Notes under the pieces: model-generated
The model's input: the letters and a program-made list of their open reading frames with translations, nothing else
What the model was told of the DNA's origin: nothing
Database searches by the model: none
Source of the DNA: Myxococcales bacterium
Lineage (GTDB): Bacteria > Myxococcota_A > UBA9160 > UBA4427
Reading direction: 5' to 3'
Length of the DNA stretch: 64,000 bases
Assembly (NCBI GenBank): GCA_012959805.1
Contig: DUCN01000110.1
Span: forward strand, 1 to 64,000
Shown: positions 17,181 to 26,320 of the stretch, piece by piece
Position numbering within the stretch: the stretch's first letter is position 1
Layout of the letters: the number at the start of each line of letters is the position of its first letter
Translations under genes and position numbers: made by a program

Positions 17181-18395
17181 ATGATGACGCTTCGAATGGC
17201 CTGGCGAAATGTCTGGCGCAATCCTCGACGAACGGCAGTCGTGCTCAGCGCAATCTCGATCGGAATCGGCGGCTGCATTGTCGCCATGGCAATCAACCTC
17301 GGCATGATGGCGGGAATGGTGGATACCGCCATCGAAAGCGGCTTGGCTCATCTCCAGGTCCACGGCGACGGTTGGGAAAAAGATGCCAAGCTCGAAATCC
17401 GGCTCATGCAGGGCGGTGAGTCCATCGCCCGTGCGTTGGATGAGATCCCCGAGATCGAGAGCTGGGCGCCCCGACTTCGTGCGGAAGGTCTCGCCGCGTC
17501 GCCGCGCGCCAGTGTCGGTGTTTCGATCGCCGGCGTTGATCCCATCCGCGAGGCAGGCGTCTCCACCGCAGCGGATTCGATCGCGGAGGGCCGGTGGCTC
17601 GGAGAGCCTCGCCACGTCGTGCTCGGGCATCGATTGGCGAAGCGACTGAACACGAAGATCGCGGGCAAGATCGTTCTCTCCGTCCAGGACCTGAATGGCG
17701 AACTCACGGGGCAGGCCTTTCGGATCGCTGGCGTGATTCGCTCCGGCGGCCGCGATCTAGACGACGGCATTGTCTTCATGCGACTTGATGATGCTCAGGC
17801 CCTTGTCCGCATGGGCGACGCGATCAGTGAGATTGCCATCGTGACATCAGATCGCGAACGCGTCGACACGATCGCCCTACAGCTGCGATCCATCCTGGGC
17901 AGCGGTCCAGAAGTTCGAACCTGGGAACAGCTCGAACCGCTTCTCGTCTACATGATCGACAGCTTCGATTCCATCGCGTGGATCATCTACGCCGCCGTCT
18001 TCATTGCGATGGCCTTCGGAATCGCCAATGTCCTCTTGATGGCAGTCTTCGAGCGAACGCGAGAAATAGGCATGATGCGTGCCATCGGCATGGAGCGCGG
18101 ACGTGTCGTCGCCATGGTGGTGATCGAGTCGAGCATAGTAACACTGATGGGACTCGTGTTAGGCGTAGCGTTCGCACTCTTGGGCATTTGGCTCATCGGA
18201 GACGGCATCGACATTTCGAAGTGGGCGGGATCGCTTGACGAGTACGGAATCGAATCCGTTCTGAAGCCCAGGATGCGGCGGAGCGACCTCGTCGCCCCGA
18301 TTCTGATCGGTGCCCTCACAGCCATCATTTCGAGCCTATGGCCGGCCATTCGCGCAGGCCGTGCGAAACCCGCAGATGCACTGAGACAGGTTTGA
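17181..18395 (+). CDS. ABC transporter permease, FtsX/MacB (LolC/E-like) type, second copy
   Basis: 404 residues, beginning immediately after the previous stop. It repeats the architecture of its neighbour: MAWRNVWRNPRRTAVVLS, one span, a periplasmic domain (residues ~45-260) and three C-terminal spans with VFERTREIGMMRAIGMERG between the first two. The two permeases share the WRNVWRNPRRTA word and are probably a gene duplication forming a heterodimer, as LolC and LolE do. It ends PADALRQV, the usual end of the family. Cytoplasmic-membrane location. Confidence 0.85.
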   Translation: MMTLRMAWRNVWRNPRRTAVVLSAISIGIGGCIVAMAINLGMMAGMVDTAIESGLAHLQVHGDGWEKDAKLEIRLMQGGESIARALDEIPEIESWAPRLRAEGLAASPRASVGVSIAGVDPIREAGVSTAADSIAEGRWLGEPRHVVLGHRLAKRLNTKIAGKIVLSVQDLNGELTGQAFRIAGVIRSGGRDLDDGIVFMRLDDAQALVRMGDAISEIAIVTSDRERVDTIALQLRSILGSGPEVRTWEQLEPLLVYMIDSFDSIAWIIYAAVFIAMAFGIANVLLMAVFERTREIGMMRAIGMERGRVVAMVVIESSIVTLMGLVLGVAFALLGIWLIGDGIDISKWAGSLDEYGIESVLKPRMRRSDLVAPILIGALTAIISSLWPAIRAGRAKPADALRQV

Positions 18396-18456
18396 TCCGA
18401 CGTCGGTCTACACGAACCAGCCATCCAATCGGCGGAGACAAGGAGACACAACGCGA

Positions 18457-19152
18457 ATGATCATCGAAGCAATCGACGTCACGAAGGTCTATGAAACCCG
18501 CGGTGTCGAAACACGGGCCCTCGACGACGTGAGTCTGGCTCTTGGAAAAGGCGAGTTCACAGCCTTGGCGGGCCCGAGCGGATCGGGTAAAACGACCTTG
18601 CTCAATCTCTTGGGCGCCCTCGACACGCCGACCTCTGGAAAGATCCAACTCGACGGCGTCGAGCTCAGCGACCTCTCGGCTTCGGCCCTCTCTGCGCTCC
18701 GCCTTCGCAAGCTCGGCTTTGTCTTCCAGGCCTACAACCTGATCCCCGTGCTCAGCGCACGCGAAAACGTCGAGTTCGTGATGGAACTCCAAGGCATTTC
18801 CCTGAAGGAACGGAGAAAGCGAGCGGATGAAGTCCTGGAGCGCGTCGAACTCGGCGGCCTAGGCGACAAGCGGCCACTCGAAATGAGCGGTGGGCAGCAG
18901 CAGCGCGTCGCCGTCGCGCGCGCAATCGCGAGCCGCCCCAGCATCGTGTTAGCCGACGAACCCACCGCTAATCTCGATTCCGGTACCGCGCAGCGTTTAC
19001 TCGACCTCATGCTTCAGCTCAATCGCGAAGACGGCGTGACCTTCCTGTTCTCCACCCACGACCCACTGGTCATGGACTCGGCCCGCCGTCTCGTCCGGTT
19101 GCGCGACGGCAAGATCATAGGCGACGAAACCAAGGCTCCGAGCTCCACGTGA
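18457..19152 (+). CDS. ABC transporter ATP-binding protein, LolD/MacB type
   Basis: 231 residues, the standard LolD length. Walker A is GPSGSGKTT (residues ~40), the Q-loop is FVFQAYNLIP, the signature is MSGGQQQRVAVARA, and Walker B is IVLADEPTANLDS followed by the switch His in STHDP. These place it in the LolD/MacB group, which works mechanically on periplasmic substrates with FtsX-type permeases. It lies 61 bp after the second permease, and its stop overlaps the GTG start of the outer-membrane protein by 4 bp, so all five genes probably form one transcript. Confidence 0.9.
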   Translation: MIIEAIDVTKVYETRGVETRALDDVSLALGKGEFTALAGPSGSGKTTLLNLLGALDTPTSGKIQLDGVELSDLSASALSALRLRKLGFVFQAYNLIPVLSARENVEFVMELQGISLKERRKRADEVLERVELGGLGDKRPLEMSGGQQQRVAVARAIASRPSIVLADEPTANLDSGTAQRLLDLMLQLNREDGVTFLFSTHDPLVMDSARRLVRLRDGKIIGDETKAPSST

Positions 19153-20582
19153 ATCTCTGCCGTTTGCCAATTCGACGATTCGCTCGAACGATCGTCTTTT
19201 CAGGGCTGAGTGTGATCAGTTTGATCTCGATGACGTCGCCCACCAGGGCCACCGATGTCTGGTCAAATGCGGAGTCCACGCTTTCGCTCAATGGCAGCCT
19301 TCGATACCTCGCCCTCTACACGCGCCAGACCGACGCCAACGATTTCAACGAGGCCGCCGCCGCCGCCTTCCCCGTCGACAACGACCCGAGCTGCCTTGTT
19401 GCGGCCCTATTCGCCAATTGTCCGGCCTTCGACCTCGTCGGTGACCGAGACGTCTTCCAAGGATTCACGCGACTTCGACTCGAAGCTGATTTCCGCTACA
19501 GCGATTGGCTGACCGCATTTGCTTCCTACGACAACGAAATTTCATTCGGCGGCATCGACACGCTCGAAGCCCAATTGGGATCGGGACTCAAGTCTGGCTC
19601 ATTTCTTCAGGCCGAAGCCGAGCTCTCGCAGGGAGAGCATCATGACTATCGCCACCGACTCTATCGGGGCTATGTCCGGGTCGAGACGGAGCGCTTCGAA
19701 CTATCCGTTGGTCGACAAAGAATCGCCTGGGGCGTCGGTCGCCTCTGGACGCCGATCGATCGCTTCAGCGCCCTGCCGCCCTTGAACCTGGAGCCCGGCA
19801 TCACTCCCGGCGTCGACAGCATCGACGGACGATTCAATTTCGATGGATTCAGTTACCTCCAATTCGTCTACGCACCGGGTAAGAGCCGGCGCTTCGAACG
19901 CTGGGCACTGCGACTCCATGGTGTCCTCTTGGATGCAGACTTATCGCTCATGGGAGGCCTTTTCGAAGCCGCCCGAACTGTCGGATTCGATTTTTCGCGC
20001 AATCTCGGACAAGGCGCCATCGGCGTTGAAGCAGTCTTCACTTCTCCAAAGCACAAAGTCACAAAGATCTTCGACCTCGAATCGAAGAGACTGCCTGACT
20101 ATTGGCAGACCGTTGTCTCCTTCGACATCAATCTGGATGTGGGAACCGGCCTCTACCTACTCACCGAATATCTCTATAACGGAAATGCGCTTGGCTTCGG
20201 TCGCGGCCGCGCTGGCACCCTGCTCCCGTTTTTCGAGTCGACGGCGGACCCGCCTCCCGGCACACCCGTTCCCGCCCCCGTTCCCGGGCCTTATCCGACC
20301 GGCGCAACCAGTGACGTATTCGGGTCGAGTCGGGTCATCACCAATGCGAAACACCAGTTAGGCGTTCAAATTGGATATGACCTCACGCCAGAATTGCGAG
20401 GCGATTTCGTCACGCTGATCGACGTCGACGGCGGCAGCGCGGCATTCGTTCCGAGCCTCGGCTATTCGCCTCTCGACAGTTTTGAAATCACCCTCGGAGT
20501 ACAACTCTTCGCGGGTCCGAGGCTGTCGCAATACGGCGGAGCAGAACCTCTCGTTCATCTTCTCGCGGACTGGTATTTCTGA
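19149..20582 (+). CDS. Outer-membrane porin-like protein of the LolA-like operon
   Basis: 477 residues from GTG 19149, overlapping the ATPase stop (GTGA). Signal sequence at 1-35 (MNLCRLPIRRFARTIVFSG, ending RATD). The rest is rich in paired aromatic strands (RYLALYTR, RLRLEADFRYSDWLTAFASYDNE, FELSVGRQRIAWGVGRLWTPIDRF) and ends VHLLADWYF with terminal Phe, the barrel signal. The GRQRIAWGxGRxWxPxD word resembles DUF1302-like or alginate-export-like barrels. A proline-rich loop (TPVPAPVPGPYPTG) is near residue 375. It probably provides the outer-membrane end of the ABC system. Confidence 0.75.
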   Translation: MNLCRLPIRRFARTIVFSGLSVISLISMTSPTRATDVWSNAESTLSLNGSLRYLALYTRQTDANDFNEAAAAAFPVDNDPSCLVAALFANCPAFDLVGDRDVFQGFTRLRLEADFRYSDWLTAFASYDNEISFGGIDTLEAQLGSGLKSGSFLQAEAELSQGEHHDYRHRLYRGYVRVETERFELSVGRQRIAWGVGRLWTPIDRFSALPPLNLEPGITPGVDSIDGRFNFDGFSYLQFVYAPGKSRRFERWALRLHGVLLDADLSLMGGLFEAARTVGFDFSRNLGQGAIGVEAVFTSPKHKVTKIFDLESKRLPDYWQTVVSFDINLDVGTGLYLLTEYLYNGNALGFGRGRAGTLLPFFESTADPPPGTPVPAPVPGPYPTGATSDVFGSSRVITNAKHQLGVQIGYDLTPELRGDFVTLIDVDGGSAAFVPSLGYSPLDSFEITLGVQLFAGPRLSQYGGAEPLVHLLADWYF

Positions 20583-20972
20583 CGTGTCCTTGCCCAATCA
20601 AGAATCACTCGGTGTGCTCTCCCGATTGCAACGAGAGCGAATCGTTCAGCGTCGCACAGGACGAGTCGCGCGACTTCTTCATGTGGCAGAATGAGTTCGA
20701 AGACCATCCGCAATTTGGGCGACTACGCAATACGCACAAGCAAGAACTGTCCCTCGAAATAATTCCCCATGACGAGTTTCTGAAACCCGGTGCATAAAAG
20801 GAAGACGACGCGCCGTCGAAAGGATCGGCACAGGCCATCCAGCCGATAGATGAGAGAAGGCCTGGCGACTCGCGCTTCACAGTGTGAGCATGCAAGAGTG
20901 GCGAAGTCGTTTGCCACCGACGACGCGACCAACCTACAACGCGAATCAGCCCTCTCGAACGGAGATGACCCC
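20583..20972. other. Intergenic region without recognisable gene
   Basis: 390 bp between the outer-membrane protein and the DoxX-like gene. A 61-codon frame (20612-20797) exists but has no ribosome-binding site or family resemblance. The promoter of the downstream ergothioneine cluster should lie in its right half; no convincing -35/-10 pair or terminator was found. Confidence 0.45.
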
Positions 20973-21383
20973 ATGATTGATGAATCACGCCTTCCCCTTC
21001 ACCCCGCCGTAGGCATGGCGGGTCGCATCCTTTTCACATTGATCTTTTTCCTTTCCGGGATCACCCATTTCACCGACATCGACGGGTATACGTCGCTCAT
21101 GCACGAATCGATCCCCTTCCGGACGTTCTGGGTCTTAATCTCCGGCGTGGTCGAACTCGCGGGCGCCCTAATGATTCTCTTCAACCGCGGCGCACGCCTA
21201 GGCGGTTGGCTCATCGCCCTCTTCCTCATTCCCGTCACCTTTACCGTCCACGGTGTGGAAATGGTGACGACGGAAAACGCAGAAATGCAGGCGATTCAAA
21301 TGTCCTTCTTCTTGAAGGGTCTCGCGATGACCGGTGGTGCACTCTTGATCAGTCAATTCGGAGTGCGTCGAAACGGCGAGTAG
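20973..21383 (+). CDS. DoxX-like membrane protein
   Basis: 136 residues from ATG 20973, chosen because GGAG stands 8 nt upstream. Four hydrophobic helices: MAGRILFTLIFFLSGITHF, FWVLISGVVELAGALMIL, GGWLIALFLIPVTFTVHGV and FFLKGLAMTGGALLIS, matching DoxX/DoxD-like quinol-oxidase-subunit-type proteins. The family is often tied to thiol or sulfur redox at the membrane; in Mycobacterium tuberculosis DoxX joins a complex with superoxide dismutase that links to thiol protection. Only 29 bp separate it from egtV, so it probably belongs to the ergothioneine operon. Confidence 0.75.
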   Translation: MIDESRLPLHPAVGMAGRILFTLIFFLSGITHFTDIDGYTSLMHESIPFRTFWVLISGVVELAGALMILFNRGARLGGWLIALFLIPVTFTVHGVEMVTTENAEMQAIQMSFFLKGLAMTGGALLISQFGVRRNGE

Positions 21384-21412
21384 GAAGACTTCGAACGGGC
21401 TAAGGTCAGGCG

Positions 21413-22249
21413 ATGATCTCAATCCGAGAGGTCTCGAAAACGTATCCGGCAGGGGTCGCTCACAGCCCCGGTCGCGAGCCCGAGATCACGTCCGCAGTCG
21501 ACCGCTTATCCCTCGAAGTCGCTGACGGCGAGATCGTTGTCCTGCTCGGATCTTCCGGCTGCGGAAAAACCACGACCCTCAAGATGATCAACCGGCTCGT
21601 CATGCCGAGTGCGGGCGAGATCTATGTCGATGGACATAACACTCAGGACATCGACCCCGTCCAATTGCGACGCGGCATCGGCTACGTGTTTCAGGGCATC
21701 GGCCTCTTTCCGCATTGGACTGTCGCCGACAACATCGCCGCCACGCCACGTCTACTCGGCTGGGACGAAGATCGAATTCAATCGCGGGTGGGCGAACTCC
21801 TAGAACGCGTCGGCCTTGACCCCGCAGAAACCCGAGGCCGTCGTCCGGCTGAACTTTCCGGAGGTCAGCAACAGCGCGTGGGCGTCGCCCGCGCTCTGGC
21901 CGCCGAAGCCAAGCTGCTCTTGATGGATGAGCCCTTCGGCGCTGTCGATCCGGTAACCCGCGACAGCCTCCAACAAGAACTCATCGCCATGCGCGAACAA
22001 CTCGACCTCACGATCCTACTGGTAACCCACGACGTGACGGAGGCACTTCTTCTCGCGGATCGAATCGCCGTGATGGATCGCGGGCGAATTCTTCAGATCG
22101 ATCGCCCCAGTGAACTCTTCGCCCACCCCGCACACGAGATCGTCGAACGCCTCCTCGACATGCCACGTCGCCAATCCCTGCGCGTCCAAGAGATCATTGC
22201 CGGGACCGCGCCTTCACAGAGTTCCCGGGACGCGGGAGCCGACTCGTGA
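21413..22249 (+). CDS. egtV: Ergothioneine ABC transporter ATP-binding protein EgtV
   Basis: 278 residues of the OpuCA/ProV type. Walker A is LGSSGCGKTT (about residue 45), the Q-loop FQGIGLFPHWTV, the signature LSGGQQQRVGVARAL and Walker B LLLMDEPFGAVDP, with VTHDVTEALLLADRIAVM after it. It lacks the C-terminal CBS pair common in osmolyte transporters. The choice of EgtV over a betaine/choline ATPase rests on context: its stop overlaps a permease-substrate-binding fusion, followed at once by egtB and egtD. An osmolyte role remains possible. Confidence 0.7.
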   Translation: MISIREVSKTYPAGVAHSPGREPEITSAVDRLSLEVADGEIVVLLGSSGCGKTTTLKMINRLVMPSAGEIYVDGHNTQDIDPVQLRRGIGYVFQGIGLFPHWTVADNIAATPRLLGWDEDRIQSRVGELLERVGLDPAETRGRRPAELSGGQQQRVGVARALAAEAKLLLMDEPFGAVDPVTRDSLQQELIAMREQLDLTILLVTHDVTEALLLADRIAVMDRGRILQIDRPSELFAHPAHEIVERLLDMPRRQSLRVQEIIAGTAPSQSSRDAGADS

Positions 22250-23766
22250 ACTCCGCACAACTCGAGACCCAACTCGCTCATTTCCCAAACTATTTTGCAA
22301 ACCACGTCCTACTCGTCGTTGGAGCGCTGATCTTCGGCATAGCCCTCTCGCTCCCACTTGCCGCCCTCGCCATTCGAAAGCCGCGACTCGCGGGACCTCT
22401 TCTCGGACTCGCCAGCATCGTGCAGACCATTCCTGGCCTTGCGCTGCTCGCGCTCATGGTTCCCCTTCTAGGCCGGATCGGCGTCGTTCCAGCGCTACTT
22501 GCGTTGATCCTGTACAGCATGCTTCCGATTCTGCGAAATACGGTGACCGGTGCGCTCGAAGTCGACGCCAACGTTGTTGAAGCGGCCCGCGGAATCGGAA
22601 TGACGGAAGAACAGATCCTGATGCGCGTCCGCTTTCCACTGGCAGCGCCCGTCATCGTCGCCGGCATTCGCACTTCGGCGGTCTGGACCGTGGGGATGGC
22701 GACACTCTCGACACCGGTCGGTGCGACGAGTCTCGGCAACTACATTTTCAGCGGGCTGCAAACCCAGAACACCGTCGCCGTTCTGCTCGGATGTTTCGGC
22801 GCCGCTCTTCTCGCCATCACCCTGGACGGACTGATTCGTCTGGCGGAAATCGCTGCGGCACGACGCGATGCGCGCCTCGCTTGGCTCTCGATGGCTTGCT
22901 TCGCCTTTGCCGTCGGCCTCTCGACCGCACCCATTCTCAGCGACGCGTTCGAGGACCGAACTCGGCCGACGGTCAGCATCGGGGCAAAGACCTTTACCGA
23001 GCAATATATCCTCGCCGCGCTCATCGCCGAGAAGCTGGGCGACGCCGGCTTCGACGTCGTCATCCGTGATGGACTCGGGTCGACTGTCATCTTCCAGGCT
23101 TTGGCCAGCGATGAGATCGATGTCTACGTCGATTACTCGGGAACGCTCTGGGCCAATCATCTGAAGCGCAAGGAGACCGAGGACGCCGAAACGGTTCTCG
23201 CGGAAGTCAAGCGCTGGTTGTTGGCCGAGCATGGAATCCTCTCGCTCGGGACCCTGGGTTTTGAAAATGCTTATGCATTTGCCATGCAGGATCACCGCGC
23301 AGAAGCACTCGGCATCCAAACCCTCACAGACCTCGCTGCCCGTTCGTCTGCGCTGTCGGTGGGTGGCGACTATGAATTCTTCTCGCGGCCGGAATGGATC
23401 GCTGTGCGAGATGGCTACACGATGCAATTCGCCGAAGAACGGAGCTTTGACTCGACCCTCATGTACACGGCTGTCTCCGATGGACATGTCGATGTGATCA
23501 GCGCTTTCTCGACCGATGGTCGAATCGCAGCCTTCGATCTAGTGGTACTCGAGGACCCACTGGATGCCCTGCCCCCGTATGACGCGGTCATTCTAGTATC
23601 GAAAGCCGGCGCCCAGAATCCAGGACTCCTCGCCGCGCTTCGTCCTCTGATCGGTCGAATCAATGATTCCGCGATGCGGGAAGCCAATCGACGCGTGGAT
23701 CTCGAGCACCGCCCCATTCCAGAGGTGGCGCATAAACTTGGTAACTTCAGCGTCGAGGGCGAATAA
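22246..23766 (+). CDS. egtU: Ergothioneine transporter permease/substrate-binding fusion EgtU
   Basis: 506 residues from GTG 22246, overlapping egtV by 4 bp. Residues ~15-220 are an OpuCB-type permease with six spans and the EAA loop EAARGIGMTEEQILMRVRFPLAAPVI. After a further span (WLSMACFAFAVGLSTAPIL), residues ~240-506 form an OpuAC/OsmF-type substrate-binding domain beginning SIGAKTFTEQYILAALIAE, with GSTVIFQALASDEIDVYVDYSGTLW and FSTDGRI. This fusion is the architecture of the EgtU ergothioneine importer described in Helicobacter and Streptococcus. Binding-pocket residues were not compared, so betaine or carnitine cannot be excluded by sequence alone. Confidence 0.75.
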   Translation: MNSAQLETQLAHFPNYFANHVLLVVGALIFGIALSLPLAALAIRKPRLAGPLLGLASIVQTIPGLALLALMVPLLGRIGVVPALLALILYSMLPILRNTVTGALEVDANVVEAARGIGMTEEQILMRVRFPLAAPVIVAGIRTSAVWTVGMATLSTPVGATSLGNYIFSGLQTQNTVAVLLGCFGAALLAITLDGLIRLAEIAAARRDARLAWLSMACFAFAVGLSTAPILSDAFEDRTRPTVSIGAKTFTEQYILAALIAEKLGDAGFDVVIRDGLGSTVIFQALASDEIDVYVDYSGTLWANHLKRKETEDAETVLAEVKRWLLAEHGILSLGTLGFENAYAFAMQDHRAEALGIQTLTDLAARSSALSVGGDYEFFSRPEWIAVRDGYTMQFAEERSFDSTLMYTAVSDGHVDVISAFSTDGRIAAFDLVVLEDPLDALPPYDAVILVSKAGAQNPGLLAALRPLIGRINDSAMREANRRVDLEHRPIPEVAHKLGNFSVEGE

Positions 23767-23817
23767 ATTGTTCTACACTTTCCTTCTCCCCGATGCCCCC
23801 GCCTGGCAGGAGCAAGC

Positions 23818-25233
23818 GTGACCCAGCACCCGAGCGACTCGGCCCTCGGATCCGGCAACACCGGAACGGCCGATGATTCAACCGACGACGGGCCGCTCAC
23901 GGTCGTTATGCCCGATGGCTATCAGGCCATCCGACACGTCACCGAAACACTCTGCATCAATCTTGATCCTGAAGACTGCCTCGCCCAGTCGATGGCGGAT
24001 ACCAGTCCCGCAAAATGGCACATGGCCCACACCACCTGGTTTTTCGAGACCTTCGTGCTGCAGCCGCACGCTCCCAACTACAAATGTTTTCATCCGCAAT
24101 TCAGCTTCCTCTTTAACTCCTATTACAACGGGGCCGGAGAGCGGCATGCGAGACCCCAGCGTGGCCTTCTCACACGGCCGAGTCTGCGGACCGTTCTCGA
24201 GTATCGCGCCTACGTGAACGACCACATGATGGAGCTGCTTCGAAACGATTCATGTGACCGAGCAGCGGATGAAGTGTGTCGGGTGACTGAAATCGGACTC
24301 CATCATGAGCAGCAGCATCAGGAACTCATCCTGACCGACATCAAGCATCTCTTCTCGAAGAACCCGCTCCTACCCGCCTATCGCGCACCACTCCGGACGC
24401 GCAACGATCCCATCGGCTCCACAGAAGGTCTCGATTGGATCACGATTCCAGAAGGCGTTCACCGAATTGGACAGGGCGATCCGAGCTTCAGCTTCGATAA
24501 CGAACGCCCCGCACACAGGGTCTTCATCGAACCCTGTCAACTCGGCGATCGCCTGGTGTCCAATCGCGAGTTTCGCGATTTCATCGCCGACGGTGGCTAC
24601 GACCGCTCCGATCTCTGGCTCGACCAAGGCTGGTTGGCCGTGCAGCGAGAAGAATGGCGCGCCCCACTCTATTGGCGAGGCGGGGCGAACGACTACAGCG
24701 AATTCACACTCAGCGGCGAACGGGATCTCGAAGACAACGAACCCGTATCGCACGTCAGCTTCCTCGAAGCGGATGCCTATGCACGTTGGGCGGACGCGCG
24801 CCTGCCCACCGAAGCCGAATGGGAAGTTGCCTGCAAAGGGCGGATCGTCGAAGGCAATTTCGCGGAGTCCGGACGATTCCATCCCGAGGCAGCCGCCATC
24901 CGCCCGTCCAGGGCGACTACAGGATCCACCGACCAGCAGAGCCCCTCCGGCGTGGATTCTCGACTAAACCAGACGGGATCGGGTGAGCCACGGCAGCTCT
25001 TTGGAGATCTGTGGGAGTGGACGCGAAGTAGTTATGACCCCTACCCCGGTTATCGACCGGATGCGGGAACGCTCGGCGAGTACAATGGGAAGTTCATGTG
25101 TAATCAGTTCGTGCTGCGCGGGGGCTCATGTGCCAGTGCGCAAGCGCATCTGCGCGCGAGCTATCGAAATTTCTTTCATGCGCCCGATCGCTGGCAATTC
25201 ACGGGGATCCGAATGACCAAGGAGTCCGCTTGA
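23818..25233 (+). CDS. egtB: Ergothioneine biosynthesis sulfoxide synthase EgtB
   Basis: 471 residues from GTG 23818, with AGGAG upstream. It couples hercynine (trimethylhistidine) to a thiol using O2 and non-haem iron, giving a sulfoxide. The N-terminal DinB-like domain carries the iron ligands: WHMAHTTWFFE (residues ~62-72) and HEQQH (~162-166). The C-terminal FGE-sulfatase-type domain has GDRLVSNREFRDFIADGGY, RLPTEAEWEVA, LFGDLWEWTRSSY and the closing FVLRGGSCAS...RASYRNFFH. It is slightly longer than usual because of a polar insert near residues 360-390. No EgtC-type amidotransferase or EgtE lyase is nearby, so whether cysteine or gamma-glutamylcysteine is used is open. Confidence 0.92.
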   Translation: MTQHPSDSALGSGNTGTADDSTDDGPLTVVMPDGYQAIRHVTETLCINLDPEDCLAQSMADTSPAKWHMAHTTWFFETFVLQPHAPNYKCFHPQFSFLFNSYYNGAGERHARPQRGLLTRPSLRTVLEYRAYVNDHMMELLRNDSCDRAADEVCRVTEIGLHHEQQHQELILTDIKHLFSKNPLLPAYRAPLRTRNDPIGSTEGLDWITIPEGVHRIGQGDPSFSFDNERPAHRVFIEPCQLGDRLVSNREFRDFIADGGYDRSDLWLDQGWLAVQREEWRAPLYWRGGANDYSEFTLSGERDLEDNEPVSHVSFLEADAYARWADARLPTEAEWEVACKGRIVEGNFAESGRFHPEAAAIRPSRATTGSTDQQSPSGVDSRLNQTGSGEPRQLFGDLWEWTRSSYDPYPGYRPDAGTLGEYNGKFMCNQFVLRGGSCASAQAHLRASYRNFFHAPDRWQFTGIRMTKESA

Positions 25234-26228
25234 CAGCCCAACCCTCCGATTCTAGAGCCATGCCCGTGACCGATCTGCATCCCAAGCCCGCGGATCTTCG
25301 AAACGAGGTCATCTCGGGACTGCGTGCAAGTCCGAAGACCCTGCCTTGCAAGTATTTCTACGACACCGAGGGTTCCCAACTCTTCGATCGCATTTGTGAA
25401 CTCGAAGAGTATTACCCGACGCGTACCGAGATCGGCATCCTGGAATCGAGATCGAAGGACATCGCCCGAGCGATCGGCGAGAAGGCGGTCATCATCGAAT
25501 TGGGAAGCGGAAGTAGTATCAAGACCCATGTGCTGCTCGATGCCCTAATCAATCCCGCCGCCTACGTGCCCATCGATATCTCCCGCGACCACCTGATCGA
25601 CGCCGCAGCGCGGATTGCCAGCCGCTACGCTGATCTGCCGGTTTGGCCCGTGTGCGCCGACTTCAACGGCCAACTCGAACTTCCCGAACACGGACTCGAC
25701 GATCATCCCCATTTGATCTTCTTCCCCGGTTCGACGATCGGCAATTTCGATCAGAAGGGTCGCGAGGTCTTGTTGCGCAAAATGGCGAAGATCTGCCGCG
25801 GCGCGACGCGCACGGAGTCGCCGGGTCGGCTTCTAATCGGAATTGACCTCATCAAGGATCGCGGCCGCCTGGAGCGCGCTTACAACGATTCCTCCGGTGT
25901 CACCGCAGAGTTCAACCTGAATCTCTTGCAGCGCATTAATCGAGAACTCGATGCGAATTTCAATCTCGATCATTTCGTTCACGATGCGCAATTCAATGTC
26001 GATGATTCGAGGATCGAGATGCATATCGAAAGTCGGACTCAACAACTCGTCGAAATTGATGGCGAAGAAATTCAGCTTGGCGCAGGCGAACGCATCTGCA
26101 CCGAGCTTTCCCACAAATTCAGCATCGAAGGCTTCGCACACCTCGCTGAACACTCGGGATGGACGCTTGCCGAGTCTTGGACGGACCCGGAAGACCTTTT
26201 TGCCGTTCTGCTTTTCGAGACGCTCTAG
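25230..26228 (+). CDS. egtD: L-histidine N-alpha-methyltransferase EgtD
   Basis: 332 residues from TTG 25230, which overlaps the egtB stop (TTGA) and has AAGGAG 5 nt upstream; ATG 25260 is the alternative. The enzyme methylates histidine three times with S-adenosylmethionine to make hercynine, the substrate of EgtB. Family words are all present: LPCKYFYDTEGSQLFDRICELEEYYPTRTE split around residues 35-65, the SAM-binding IIELGSGSSIKTHVLLDAL, YVPIDIS, FFPGSTIGNF and GIDLIKD, plus the late HKFSIEGF. Translational coupling to egtB supports a joint pathway. Confidence 0.92.
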   Translation: MTAQPSDSRAMPVTDLHPKPADLRNEVISGLRASPKTLPCKYFYDTEGSQLFDRICELEEYYPTRTEIGILESRSKDIARAIGEKAVIIELGSGSSIKTHVLLDALINPAAYVPIDISRDHLIDAAARIASRYADLPVWPVCADFNGQLELPEHGLDDHPHLIFFPGSTIGNFDQKGREVLLRKMAKICRGATRTESPGRLLIGIDLIKDRGRLERAYNDSSGVTAEFNLNLLQRINRELDANFNLDHFVHDAQFNVDDSRIEMHIESRTQQLVEIDGEEIQLGAGERICTELSHKFSIEGFAHLAEHSGWTLAESWTDPEDLFAVLLFETL

Positions 26229-26320
26229 GGAGCGACGAGCGAGAGGAAAGAAAGGGCAAACGTCTTTTCTCCCGTCGCCACCTCGCCAACGAATCCGCCG
26301 CTGCTAGGGTCGCCGGCGAC

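Noticed and set aside
22495-23487. 330-codon minus-strand frame
   Set aside because: Antisense to egtU, which has clear permease and binding-protein domains.
21413-23766. Osmolyte (betaine/choline) transporter as first-choice name
   Set aside because: Possible by family, but the permease-binding fusion and direct linkage to egtB and egtD favour ergothioneine; kept as the alternative.
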